64,000 nt of DNA, taken from Diadophis punctatus similis (taxonomy: Eukaryota; Chordata; Lepidosauria; Squamata; Dipsadidae). Shown here piece after piece: positions 48,291-59,093 of the stretch (the stretch's first letter is position 1; each line of letters opens with the position of its first letter). A program made the translations under genes and the position numbers. The notes under the pieces were generated by a model that saw nothing but the letters and a program-made list of their open reading frames with translations, did not search any database and had not been told where the DNA came from. The stretch lies in contig JALIGW010000016.1 of the NCBI GenBank assembly GCA_023053685.1, positions 5,340,001 to 5,404,000 of the forward strand, given 5' to 3'.

Positions 48291-49451
48291 ACACGATTAT
48301 TGTATATTGAAAAACTTCACTATTTTGTGATATTTGGATTTGGATAAAGAAGGCATTTTCCTGTTGTGGATTTGATATTTAGTGGCATTATCTGAACTTC
48401 AACCTGGTATATGAGTAACTGACAAAGTACCGTACTCTACTCTTTTCCAATTGAAAATGAACTTGGATGTGCATGCTGAGGAGGGGAATGGGAAGATGTA
48501 ATTTTGTCTTTATTAAATAGCCTCAGAGCTTATGAAAAGTGTAAAACGGAAGGAGCTTGGAAAGATCTGTTTCCCCATAAAGCAGATGAAGGATGGGCCA
48601 TTAGCTAAACTAACATAAATCCAGCTGCAATTTAAAATGATTATCAACAATATCTTAACATTTGTGATTAATACCAAAGGAATATACTCTATCATGATTA
48701 GTTTTAATCCTTTCTGTCTATTGCTGTTATTAAAAAAGAGCATTTCTTAAAACACACTAATCTTCAGAAGATGAAGAAAAAATCAGATGTTACAACCCTA
48801 TTCAATCCAGACAAAAGGAAGGCTCTGTAGCAAAATGACTAAAAAATACAGACTTTTAAAGAATCACTGTTTGGCTCTTCAGCAACAAAGCATATTTTAT
48901 TTCAGTTTCTTCCTTTTTCTGTAAACATTCTTCACAATTTAAATGGATGCAACTAATTTAACTTATTTCCTGGCCCTGCAGATAAGTTCAAGACCCTTGG
49001 AAAAATATAACCATTCAATCATACGATTGTCCTTTGTTTATCCTTGCCAAAAATATATATATATATTGATAAGATCGCATATTTAGATCTGCAAAGGAAA
49101 AGCAATAAAGCAATGGTGGAACTCCTTTTGAGATGGGCAAGAACCAGCAGGAGCCTTGGTAACAACGTCACTAGTAAAATCAAATTAACTCAGTAGTAGT
49201 CTCCGTAAAACCTTGACTACTTTCTTCTGATTTGGCTCTGGGAAGGAAAATGCTTTGGTTTTCTTGGGATAGGAATTTGGAAGCCTGTGGCCTTCCAGAT
49301 GTATAGTAGCCTGTGTTAAAGACAGGCAAATATGGCTATCTCTTTGATATATTTTTCCATGGTCTCCAAAGGATGGAAGTAGGAGTCTGAAGCAGATCTT
49401 CAAAGAAGGCAGACCAATTATGGGAAACAGAACCTACATAGCTGATAGAAT
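48291..49451. other. Intergenic, no recognised feature
   Basis: AT-rich DNA without recognisable genes or repeats. Confidence 0.4.
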
Positions 49452-49694
49452 CAATAGCAATAGCAATAGCACTTAGACTTATATACCGCTTCATAGTGCT
49501 TTACAGCCCTCTCTAAGCGGTTTACAGAGTTCAGCATATTGCCCCCAACAATCTGGGTCCTCATTTTACCCACCTCGGAAGGATGGAAGGCTGAGTCAAC
49601 CTTGAGCCTGGTGAGATTTGAACAGCTGAACTGCTGAACTAGCAATCAGCTGAAGGTCGCAGTGCTGCTTTTAACCACTGCGCCACCTCGGCTC
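49452..49694 (-). mobile_element. tRNA-derived SINE with GCTATTG tail
   Basis: It is the reverse complement of the 35585 family: (GCAATA)n tail first, then TATACCGCTTCATAGTGC, CAATCTGGGTCCTCATTTTA, and head GCGCCACCTCGGCTC. Full length. Confidence 0.92.
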
Positions 49695-50030
49695 AGTGAG
49701 CTGGAAAGGGCAATGAGATCATTAAATCTAATCCCGTGCTCAGTGGCTGCCCAGTTAACAGGCTTAGTCTCTAGGCTTCCTGGAATAATTAGTTTTGGCT
49801 CCAAAGCTATTTCCTAGAACCCATTTTTTGGGATTCTACCACTAGCGGTAGCCTTATTTAGAGCATGCTGCCCATAGTTTTCTATGGGTGTGGTTGAGCT
49901 CTCTACCAGAAATGCTTCTGGAGACATACTTCATTTGCACTCTAATCAATGAACATGTGAGGCTTGCACTCTAACAACTGAAAAATGAATAAGCAGCCCT
50001 ATCCTTTTACAATATACATACATGCGTATG

Positions 50031-50414
50031 GAGTGGTGGGATTCAAATAATTTAACAACTGTTTCGCCCAGAGTCAGGTTGGCTGTTGTGCGAGGCGTGG
50101 CCCATCCCTGTCCTCCAGCTCCATCACACATGTGGGATCCTTCCCCACTATCAACGTGGATCCTGGGCACTGCGCTGCACTGCAATGGAGTAATGGGCAA
50201 TGGAGCGGCCAGCGCGAGGGAAGAAGAAGGCCACTTTCCCTATTTCTTCTCCCTGTTCCTCCTCCTTCCCTCATGCCGGCCGCTCCATTGCCCTTTTCTC
50301 CATTGCAGCGCAGTGCAGCGCAGCGCCCATGATCCCCTTTGATAACGGGGTGGTGGTGGTAATTTAACAACCAGTTCGCCCGAACCGGTGCGAACCAGCT
50401 GAATCCCGCCATTG
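50031..50414. mobile_element. hAT-type MITE (GTGGTGGGATTCA ends)
   Basis: The left end GAGTGGTGGGATTCAAATAA is mirrored by GCTGAATCCCGCCATTG at the right. The flanks TGCGTATG and TGTATATG match at 6 of 8 positions. The interior has inverted GCAGCGCAGTGCAG and CACTGCGCTGCACTGC segments. Confidence 0.75.
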
Positions 50415-50476
50415 TGTATATGTATATATGTGTGTGTATATAAATATGTGTTTGTATACATACTATATGTATGAGG

Positions 50477-50478
<2 letters not shown>

Positions 50479-50513
<35 letters not shown>
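50479..50513. repeat. (GT)n microsatellite
   Basis: About 17 GT units next to a TATATG-rich stretch. Confidence 0.93.
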
Positions 50514-50515
<2 letters not shown>

Positions 50516-51008
50516 TAATTGCCTAACCAACTCTTGAAAATCAAGCTGTTATTAAAAGCACAGAAGGGGTAAATGTGGTGCTTGCCCCCTTTTCCAGAAC
50601 CATTTGTAACCATGCTAATTTTATTTAATGTTAAGTACAACAATCCCAACTCAAATATGAAAAGAGACTGAAAATGAATAAATGCAAAAGCTGATTTTGG
50701 TGGAAACATGCAGAGGGTTGTTTTACCGAGTCTAGGAAGAAGAGCTTTTCCTGAAGAGGAGCTAAAGCATTGGAACCATACAGTAATTAGTCAAAAGTGG
50801 AATTTGGATGGTATTTCATTGTTTTCTATGATAGTGGTCAGTCTTACCTGTCTAGGTGACTGTCTCTTATCTATATCTGCCAAACAGAAAATGAAAACAG
50901 CTTAGACAAAGTACAGTACATATTACATTTATGAATCTGTTTTGTGCTAGCATTTTTGTCTTTAATGACTGCAAGACACTCCAATATACATCGTATACAT
51001 ATATTATA

Positions 51009-51397
51009 CAGGTAGTCCTCAACTTACAACAGCTCATTCATGTCAAAGTTACAATGGCATTGAAAAAAGTGACTTATGACCGGTTTTCACACTTATGGCC
51101 ATTGCATCTCCTCCTGACCACGTGATCAAAATTCAGATGCTTTGCCACTGACTTATATTTATGACGGTTGCAGGGTCCTGAGGTCACATTATTTCTTTTT
51201 GCAAATTTCTGACAAGCAAAGTCAATGGGGAAGCCAGATTCACTTAACAACTGTGTTACTAACTTAACACCGGCAGTGATCCACTTAACAACTATGGCAA
51301 GAAAAGTTGTAAAATGGGGCAAAGCTCACTTAACAAATGTTTCACTTAACAATATAAATTTTAGGCCCAATTGTGGTCATAAGTTGAGGACTACCTA
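51009..51397. mobile_element. Tc1/mariner-type nonautonomous element (CAGGTAGTCCTC family)
   Basis: The ends CAGGTAGTCCTCAACTTA and TAAGTTGAGGACTACCTA are inverted, with TA on each side, as for mariner/pogo elements. The interior repeats CACTTAACAACT motifs. No transposase. Relatives are at 10327-10743, 32531-32629 and 55435-55677. Confidence 0.85.
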
Positions 51398-51399
51398 TA

Positions 51400-53164
51400 T
51401 TAACAATGAGGGCTAGTTTGTTAATTGTTTTGTGCTAGATTTCTTTTGTCTCTAACAACTGCAGGGCAGTTCAGTGGGAAGAAACTATGATCTTGATAGC
51501 CATTTGATAGATGGGAAGAAACTATGACAACTTGGTTGCTTGGTTAGGCCCTGAATTTCTCAGCCCTAGTACCATTATGCCTCTCCCCTACTGTCAAACA
51601 GGTCTTACCATTAAAAACTTTCTCCTAATGTTTACTTCCAAAACATTAAGCCATGTACATTTCTTATTTATTAACTGAATGTATATTTTGCCTTCTCTAC
51701 AAAAGTGCTCCTAATAACTAAAAACAAAATAAATGTTAAAAGTATAATAGCCAAAATAGATTAGGGGATGCTGATCTGAAGTTTTAGAGCTAGCTCTTCA
51801 TAGGAGCAGACTACATGTTACACAGTAGGTCTCTAGTCCGATCTTTGGATTTGTTTCACCTGTGATCTTTGAACATGGCCTTTGATGTTGTTGAACTACA
51901 ATTCCTTGTACTATTCACCATTGACCATGGTAAAATTGATAGGTTGGCCATCTCTTATTTAATAGCAGAAAAGAAGACTTTAGAGATTAATGCTTTGGCA
52001 GAGTGGAAGAAATACTTTGCTGTCTTGGACTGTCATATATCCATGCTGTACATGCCGTACATTGTGTCCAAAACAGATAGCCGTGAAGAAAGTTAAACAT
52101 CTGTGTTGCTCCAATTCAAAATATATACATAAAGTCTATTCACACATAAAGGGCAGTCCAATGTTTTAGCACATGTTCAAGATGAATAAGAGTTTTGGTG
52201 TAGCTTACAGAAATATATAGGAGCCTCATAAGTAGCCTCTTATAGTAATGTAGAGTTTTGCATGGAAAACTTGGAAAGCAAAAAATCTAAAATACTATAG
52301 TAGCCATTCAGAATTTTGATCAACAGGGAAATAACTAACCAGGTAACCACTGCCATCTAGTGGAAATGTAGGCAAATGGCAATACCCAGCTATAAAGCTT
52401 GTGCTTCAAAGTAAACCAAGTTCTTCAGTGTTTTATTTAATATACCAACAACATTCTAATGAAATTTAGGTTGATTAGTTTTGTTCTCCTTTTTGCTTAG
52501 AAATAATATATTCCTATTATTTTAAACTGCTATGACAGCTGGAACTTCATTTCCTTGAGGCCATCCAAGACTTCAGATATTTCTTCCAAATATACATTTG
52601 ACAACTTGAACTTTTAATGATACTGGCTAGATTAGAACTGTTAGATTTAATGGATGAGAATTCCTGTCTGTAATAAAGAAGTAAGGCTCAGAATGCTTTT
52701 CTCATGTCCATAAGTGTTGGGAGGACAAGAGTATTGAGGATATACTTATAATCAGTAATTTTATTACTGTGGAAGTAACTGTGGAAGTAATTTTATTACT
52801 GATTATAAAACCCACTGGAAAAATTAAGATAAATTTCAAGATGGATCTTGAACAAAGCAGTATGTTCAGATCCATTCGCTGACCCAGTTTGTTCTTAGTT
52901 TGAACTCACAGGAAAGGCAAACTGAGTTTAAGAAATGTCCCATATTTAACAAAAAAAAAACTATTATCAGATTTTATAGGTCATAACCAGCACTATGAAT
53001 TGTAATTGCAAAGACAGTGGAAGCGATTGCAACAGAAATGTTGCTCTTCTATAGCACCACTTGCTTGTCAACAACCAGTCTCCACCTTCTGAGAGCTGCG
53101 GTTTTGGGGAGTCATAGGACAGCCCCAACAATAATCTAATCTTGTGTTTATGATGGTGTGATTG
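51400..53164. other. Intergenic, no recognised repeat
   Basis: Unique-looking DNA. It contains a palindromic and partly duplicated stretch at 52746-52808 (TTATAATCAGTAA against TTACTGATTATAA). No gene is recognised. Confidence 0.4.
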
Positions 53165-53407
53165 GAATAGCAATAACACTTAGACTTATATACCAGTGCT
53201 TTACAACCCTCTCTAAGTAGTTTACAGAGTCAGCCAACAATTAATTGTCCCCAACAATTTGGGTCCTCATTTTACCCACCTCGGAAGGATGGAAAGATGA
53301 GTCAACCTTGAGCCTGGTGAGATTTGAACTGCCAAATTGCAGGCAGCCGGCGGTCAGCAGAAGTAGCCTGCAGTACTGCACTCTAACCACTGCGCCACCG
53401 TGGCTCT
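53165..53407 (-). mobile_element. tRNA-derived SINE with GCTATTG tail, diverged
   Basis: Same family as 49452-49694 with several small deletions; the head end is GCGCCACCGTGGCTC. Confidence 0.9.
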
Positions 53408-53527
53408 TTTGTGATTCTGTGTCAAGGCTTTTACAGCTTGCATATAGGCAGAGCTAGACAAAGGACTGCTGGCAATTACCTTCACCAGCTGATCATTCAC
53501 AGCTATCATCATGGGCTGGTGATTTTT

Positions 53528-55186
53528 TTTTTGTTCAAAAAGTTTTATTAGTACAAAATTACATAGATAGTAGCTAAATATTAAATATAAAGTACAAGCA
53601 TTTTTTTATTTTTTCTCCCCCCTAGCCCACCCCCTTCCCTCCCCGCCTCCCCCCCGGACTTCCCAGAGATAATACAGGGCATAATAATAAATTTAAATTG
53701 TTAATAAGAAGAAAAAAAAGAAAAGAAGAACATTATTTTTTAAAAACTTCAACTCCAAATTATACACTAATAATATATCGTCTATGTATACAATAGTAAA
53801 GATACAAAAAAGAAAAGAAAGGAAAGAAAGAGAAATCTCTTTAACAATACAAGAAAAACATAACTAAAATAAAATAGAGAGAAAATAAAAAAGAGAGAAA
53901 AAAATATAAACAAACAAACCTCCTTCCTCCTCCCTTCAATCCTCTACCTTATACAAAGTAAATATTATATAAATAATAACTAAATATAAAACACAAAAAT
54001 CTTAAACTAATATTATTAACATTAAGAATAACCTCAAAGATAAATAAAACTTAGCTAAATGTTACGTAAGTAATCATTAAATATTAAATTTCATCATAAT
54101 ATTAATAACATAATATTATTCTAGATTAACTTATTAACTTCAAAAAACAAAAAATCTTTAAAGTCTTAAAAAAAAAGAAAAAAAACAAATCTTCAACAAG
54201 TTGTATATATCTAATATTATTAACATTAAAAATAGCCTCAAAGTTATATAAAACTTAACTAAATATTGCATAGGTAATCATTAAATAGGGAAAAGGAAAA
54301 GTACAATCATATTAGTCTCTATCCGTCCAATATATTTCAACACCACATCTTTTTGTATCTTGATAGTTGCATCTTTTAATAACTCGATGATTTCGAATTT
54401 ATCAACTCGTCTCCCATCTGGTCCCAAACCTCCATCTCCTTTTCCCCGACTGTCTGGCTCTGGCACTCCTTTTGATTTTTTAAATCTATTTCCCTTTGAT
54501 CCAGCAAAGATGGCTTCCCCTCCTCCTCCTCTTTTATTTTCATACATCCTTCCTCTGGAATTTTGGATATATCAGCCTTTAAAACATTGACATAAAATTC
54601 AGTAGCTTTTTTTATCGTATTAAGCCGGTATCTTTTTCCAGAAAATTTCACTGCTACTCCGACTGGCGCTTCCCATTTATATTGTAAATTTAATCTTTTG
54701 AATTCATCAATCAAAAAAGTGTAGCTTTTTCTGGCTTTAAGCATTTTAGAGGGGATTTCTTTCCAAATCTTTAATTCCTGACCATTCACCTTGAGATTAT
54801 TGTTGAACGTTGCCTGTATAATTCTATTCCGTAGAGCTCTTGTGGTAAAATATATGACAATGTCCCTTGGTAAATGTTTTTGTTTAGCATACCACGAATT
54901 GATTCTGTATATTTTGTCGATTTGTGTAGCCAATTCCACTTTAGAAATTCCAGACACCTGATCCAATGCATCAACCATCCTTCCTTTTAAATCTTCATAT
55001 AATCCCTCCTTCAAACCTCTGACCCTTATAGCAACTTCCATGGATCTAAACTGTGTCATCAACACCTCTGTTTCAAAATTTGCAATGTCATTTTGGATTT
55101 TATCTATGTATTTCACCGAGGTTGCCAAAGCTTGTTTATTTGTTTCAATACGTTCTGCCAAAACTTCAATATTTGTTGCTAAATCT
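53528..55186 (-). mobile_element. ORF1-only L1 element (HAL1-like) with 15-bp TSD
   Basis: It is flanked by identical GGGCTGGTGATTTTT (53513-53527 and 55187-55201). On the minus strand it starts inside L1 ORF1, runs through the ORF1 RNA-binding and C-terminal domains, and goes straight to an AT-rich 3' region ending in a short poly(A) (T-run on + from 53523). There is no endonuclease or reverse transcriptase ORF2. The 3' region contains diverged tandem units: 54007-54085 and 54211-54289 are about 85% alike, offset 204 bp. Confidence 0.88.
54376..55161 (-). CDS. L1 ORF1 protein (RNA-binding chaperone), 5'-truncated
   Basis: The frame is 261 residues long. L1 ORF1p binds L1 RNA as a trimer and acts as a nucleic-acid chaperone during retrotransposition. 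Visible landmarks are the end of a coiled coil (near residues 1-40, IQNDIANFETEVLMTQF), an RRM-like part (VAIRVRGLKEGLYEDLKGRM, then IDKIYRINSWY and LPRDIVIYFTTRALRNRIIQ), and the C-terminal domain (RKSYTFLIDEFKRLNLQYKW, then APVGVAVKFSGKRYR and ATEFYVNVL). The ATG used is the first in the retained frame and is not the native start, which lay beyond the truncation. The Lys/Glu-rich end is less conserved. The frame is intact, so the insertion is fairly young. Confidence 0.85.
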   Translation of the reverse strand: MAERIETNKQALATSVKYIDKIQNDIANFETEVLMTQFRSMEVAIRVRGLKEGLYEDLKGRMVDALDQVSGISKVELATQIDKIYRINSWYAKQKHLPRDIVIYFTTRALRNRIIQATFNNNLKVNGQELKIWKEIPSKMLKARKSYTFLIDEFKRLNLQYKWEAPVGVAVKFSGKRYRLNTIKKATEFYVNVLKADISKIPEEGCMKIKEEEEGKPSLLDQREIDLKNQKECQSQTVGEKEMEVWDQMGDELINSKSSSY

Positions 55187-55307
55187 GGGCTGGTGATTTT
55201 TGAACAAATTCCATCTTGTCTGGATTCAGTTTGAGCTTGTTTTGTCCCCCATTCATTCTCTCATTTCTCTCATATAATATATAAAATATATATTAGAGTG
55301 AGTTTTG

Positions 55308-55434
55308 AACCACTGTGAGATTTGAACTGCTGACCTGCGGATCAGGTCAGGTGAGATTTGAACCGCTGACCTGCGGATCAGTCAGCTAAAGTGGCCTGCA
55401 GTACTGCCTCTAACCGCTGCACCACCTCGGCTCT
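55308..55434 (-). mobile_element. SINE head fragment with internal tandem duplication
   Basis: The head of the GCTATTG-tail SINE family: GCACCACCTCGGCTC end, then GTGAGATTTGAACYGCTGAC. The stretch GTGAGATTTGAAC..GATCAG is present twice in tandem (about 55317-55350 and 55351-55384). Confidence 0.8.
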
Positions 55435-55677
55435 TATGACTGTTGCAGCACCCCCATGGTCACATGATCAAAATTCAGATACTTGGCCACTTATTTATGA
55501 TGGTTGCAGTGTCCCGGGGTCAATGGGGAAACCAGATTCACTTAATAACCATGTTACTAACTTGATAACTGCAGTGATTGACTTAACAGCTGTGGCAAGA
55601 AGTCATAAAATGCAGCAAAGTTCACTTAACAAATATTAACAGAAATTTTGGGCTTAATTGTGTTCGAGGATTACCTG
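55435..55677. mobile_element. Mariner-type element, right part
   Basis: It contains GGTCACATGATCAAAATTCA, CAGATTCACTTAATAACC and the right end TTCGAGGATTACCTG followed by TA. The left end is replaced by the SINE fragment. Confidence 0.7.
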
Positions 55678-56332
55678 TAGTAGAATAAAGGAGACCTAGG
55701 TTCATGGCCAGATTTGGACGTAGAAGCTCATGGAGGACTTTGGGCCAGTCACTGTCTCTTAGTCCCAACTTGTGTAATAGGATTGTTGTTAAAAGAATAG
55801 GTTTAGTACTACACTTAAATGTAAACATATATGAAATGCCAATACTGATAAACACTAGCTGAAACCTTTCACTTAGAAATAAGTGAAGCCATCGTCAAAC
55901 AGTGAAGTTTAGACCCTGGGTGGAAGTTGTCCAATATGGCCTGATCAATAGATGGCTTATTCAAGAAAAGGTGCATTCATCATCATCTCTTATCAGACCA
56001 ACAAAGACTACATGCTTCCTCAAAGAAGCATTAATCACTTTGATCCAATAAACCATGCCTCCCTTGACTAGCCAAAGGAGCAAGAAGGGCCACTGATACA
56101 GCATGTAGACGACAGTGCTCAAATTGCCAAGATTGCTGTTCATTTCATTTTTGCTAGTAGACCAGGTCAAGAAATAAGCGAGGCGGAGATCCCAGAAATA
56201 CTTTTTATTGTACAGTAGTAAGGCAAAGGCAGAATCTTGAAAGCCTGTCCAAGTTCTAAACAAAATCAAGATGCAGTTGTTTTTTCTCCTCACATTTTCT
56301 TCTTTTTTAGGACTCTGTAACGCAGAGGTCTT
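55678..56332. other. Intergenic; SINE scrap only
   Basis: 55690-55765 holds a fragment of the SINE body seen at 29095 (GACTTTGGGCCAGTCACT). The rest is unrecognised. Confidence 0.45.
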
Positions 56333-56447
56333 CAAACTTGGCAACTTTAAGACTTGTGGACTTCAACTCCCAGAATTCTCCAGCCAGCATAGAATTCTGG
56401 GAGTTGAAGTCCACAAGACTTAAAGTTGCCAAGTTTGGGGACCCCTG
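56333..56447. mobile_element. Palindromic hAT-type MITE
   Basis: The arms run from CAGAGGTCTTCAAACTTGGC to GCCAAGTTTGGGGACCCCTG with the core GGACTTCAACTCCCAGAATT. No matching target duplication (CTGTAACG and GCACTGTA). Confidence 0.88.
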
Positions 56448-57231
56448 GCACTGTACCCTTTTCTGCAAGTCCCTCTTGATAGCTCACACATGCCTTCCCT
56501 ATCCAAAGGTCAGCTCTACATTTATTTCCTATCCCCTAAGCCAGCTCCTTCATTCTGCAAGGGGCATCTCAGATTCGGCAGACTGGAGAAGCTACTTGGA
56601 GCAATCACAGAAAATATTCTTTTCCTCTCAGGATTAAAGAAATTGACTGTAGTTGTGTGCAGACTGACCCCCTAAATTACTAGGAAAATCTTAAAGCCAA
56701 GATAGAAACAAGCGGGACGCACAGGGCTTTGAGGCAGACAAACTGAACCCCCACTCTTATAAAGCTGGATGGTGCCAACAAGCTGTATGCTGACCATAAT
56801 AAACCCCACATTCTTCCAAATGTCATAACCACAAATTATCCCATATTAATTCCACTGTTCAACTTCCTTCCTTCTCCCAATACCAAGTACTCATTGTCCT
56901 CTACCAGAGTTTGAATTACCAGCATCACTGATATGGCAAAAAAAAATTGCACCATTACAATGAGGGAGGGGGGTGAATTCAATCAATGACAAAATATTAA
57001 ACTTATTTGATAACTTAATAGTATTTTCACATAGTCACCATGATGGAAAAAAGCCCTTATCATTTCATCCTTAAAGCTGGTCATTTTAAAATGTCATTTT
57101 GGCTTTTAATCCACCCTATAAAATAGACTAGGCTGAGAATGTTTAATCCAATTAAGTTTGATAGAGCCGATTTTTGAAGCCAGCCTCATTTCCTTCTGAC
57201 AATCTATTTTTCCTCAGTTCCCACATATTGC
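56448..57231. other. Intergenic, no recognised feature
   Basis: No gene or repeat supported. Confidence 0.4.
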
Positions 57232-57346
57232 TAGTATTTCTCAACCTCAGCCTTTTAAGATGTGTTCAATTCAACTCTGAGCTGACTGGAGAATTCTGGG
57301 AGTTGAAGTCCACAAGTCTTAAAGTTGCCAAGTTTAGGGACTCCTG
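57232..57346. mobile_element. Chimeric palindromic hAT-type MITE
   Basis: The left arm is of the TTTCTCAACC subfamily (TAGTATTTCTCAACCTCAGC). The right arm is of the CAGGGGTC subfamily (GCCAAGTTTAGGGACTCCTG). Their cores still pair (TTCAACTC and GGGAGTTGAA). Confidence 0.75.
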
Positions 57347-57849
57347 TTCTAGGAGATGTATGTAAAAGCTAGACAGTCTATTATGGATGTTGTAGTTACA
57401 AGATTGCTACATTGAGTTGGCCTAAGCAACCACTAAGATTATCTTCCAGTACTAAAATTCTAACTGTATACACTAATACTTTTTTCCTTTATCTACAGTG
57501 ATTTTTCAAGTTCTGGTTTAGATGATTTCCTGACACTTGGTATTTCAAGTTTTTAGCTGGAGTTGCCAACACTAAATTTGGACTTCTTAATCAGACACAC
57601 AAGCATCCACATATATAGCTGTTCTTGTACATGTTGTACGCCGCCCTGAGTCCCCAGGGAGTAAGAATCGCTAAATAAATAAATAAAGTGTCTTCCTTGA
57701 AAAATGAATTGCATCGCTATATAAACTATCTACTAGCAAACAATTTTTCTTTTATCTCACTCAATAATCCTGGGAAAGCTACATGGGATTTCAAAATAAT
57801 TTACACAATCAAGAATTCTTCAGAATCTTTGAAACACTTCATGTTTCAA
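57347..57849. other. Intergenic; LINE/SINE tail only
   Basis: 57615-57690 is a 3' tail (GTACGCCGCCCTGAGTCCCC followed by AAAT repeats) matching the LINE tail at 32460-32527. Nothing else is recognised. Confidence 0.5.
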
Positions 57850-58321
57850 AGGAGCTGAGGTGGCGCAGTGGTTAAAAGCAGCACTGCAACCTACTTCAGC
57901 TGACTGCTAGTTCAGCATTCAGCTGTTCAAATCTCACCAGCTCAAGGTTGACTCAGCCTTCCATCCTTCTGAGGTCGGTAAAATGAGGACCCAGATTGTT
58001 GGGGGCAATAGCAATAGCACTTTACTTATATACCGCTTCATAGTGCTTTCCAGCCCTCTCTAAGCGGTTTACAGAGTTCAGCATATTGCCCCCAACAATC
58101 TGGGTCCTCATTTTACCCACCTCGGAAGGATGGAAGGCTGAGTCAACCTTGAGCCTAGTGAGATTCGAACAGCTGGACTGCTGAACTAGCAATCAGCTGA
58201 AGGTCGCAATGCTGCCTTTAACCACTGCGCTATCTCAGCAATATGCTGAACTCTGTAAACCACTTAGAGAGGGCTGTAAAGCACTATGAAGCAGTATATA
58301 AGTCTAAGTGCTATTGCTATT
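57850..58321 (+). mobile_element. tRNA-derived SINE split by a second SINE
   Basis: The host SINE runs from GGAGCTGAGGTGGCGCAGTG to GATTGTTGGGGGCAATA (58010) and resumes at about 58244 with TGCTGAACTCTGTAAACC, ending TAAGTGCTATTGCTATT. A six-base GCAATA (58005-58010 and 58238-58243) brackets the insert. Confidence 0.9.
58011..58237 (-). mobile_element. Nested antisense SINE copy
   Basis: A full-length minus-strand member of the same family, inserted in the body of the 57850 SINE. The opposite orientations make a long inverted repeat. Confidence 0.9.
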
Positions 58322-58782
58322 CATGCAAAGCATGGAAAATCCAGAGCACCTGTTTCACAGAAAATGACTAACCTGGGGCATTCAGTAATGAGAAATTATT
58401 CTGTGCAAATTCCACTGAAGTAGGAGCTGAAGAAGTGACACATTTTCTGGATGAACTCCATTGAAACAGAACACAAATACTTCACTTTTACAATCCATAT
58501 ACAAATTAAAAGTTATATCACTTCAACCTACTGAATCTGACTATATAGCAAAGGAGAAAATTCATTATTTTTTATTATCATGTCTTAGTTGTCTATATAG
58601 ATGTGGCATCTGCATGAAAGACAAAATGAATCTCAATAAAAGCAAGAGTTTTGAAAGAAGTATTGATTTAAGTGACACATCCCATTCATAGAAAAAAAGT
58701 CACTTTTTAAATAGATTGGATGGACATATTATTAAAACTAATAGTATGCCAATTATTTTAAAATATTTATCAATTAATCCAT
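58322..58782. other. Intergenic, no recognised feature
   Basis: AT-rich DNA. No repeat or exon is recognised. Confidence 0.4.
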
Positions 58783-58783
58783 A

Positions 58784-58818
58784 CATTCTCATTCTCATTC
58801 TCATTCTCATTCTCATTC

Positions 58819-58867
<49 letters not shown>
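58784..58867. repeat. (ATTCTC)n-(TC)n compound microsatellite
   Basis: About six ATTCTC hexamers, then about 23 TC units. Confidence 0.93.
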
Positions 58868-58871
<4 letters not shown>

Positions 58872-58957
58872 GTATGTAGGTATGCATATATATGTATGAA
58901 TGAGGTCAACATGTTAGTGTCCAAAGAAACCATGGAATGTGATTTTGTGCCTTAGAG

Positions 58958-59093
58958 CAGTGTTTCTCAACCTTGGCAACTTGAAGATGTCTGGACTTCA
59001 ACTCCCAGAATTCCCCAGCCAGCATTCGCTGGCTGGGGAATTCTGGGAGTTGAAGTCCAGACATCTTCAAGTTGCCAAGGTTGAGAAACACTG
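58958..59093. mobile_element. Near-perfect palindromic hAT-type MITE with perfect TSD
   Basis: The ends CAGTGTTTCTCAACCTTGGC and GCCAAGGTTGAGAAACACTG flank a near-complete palindrome centred on CCAGCATTCGCTGG. The target duplication is CCTTAGAG (58950-58957 and 59094-59101). Confidence 0.95.

Noticed and set aside
58700..58955. Arg/Glu and Leu/Ser repeat frames
   Set aside because: They are translations of the (ATTCTC)n-(TC)n microsatellite. The same holds for 44301-44566 and the (GA)n.
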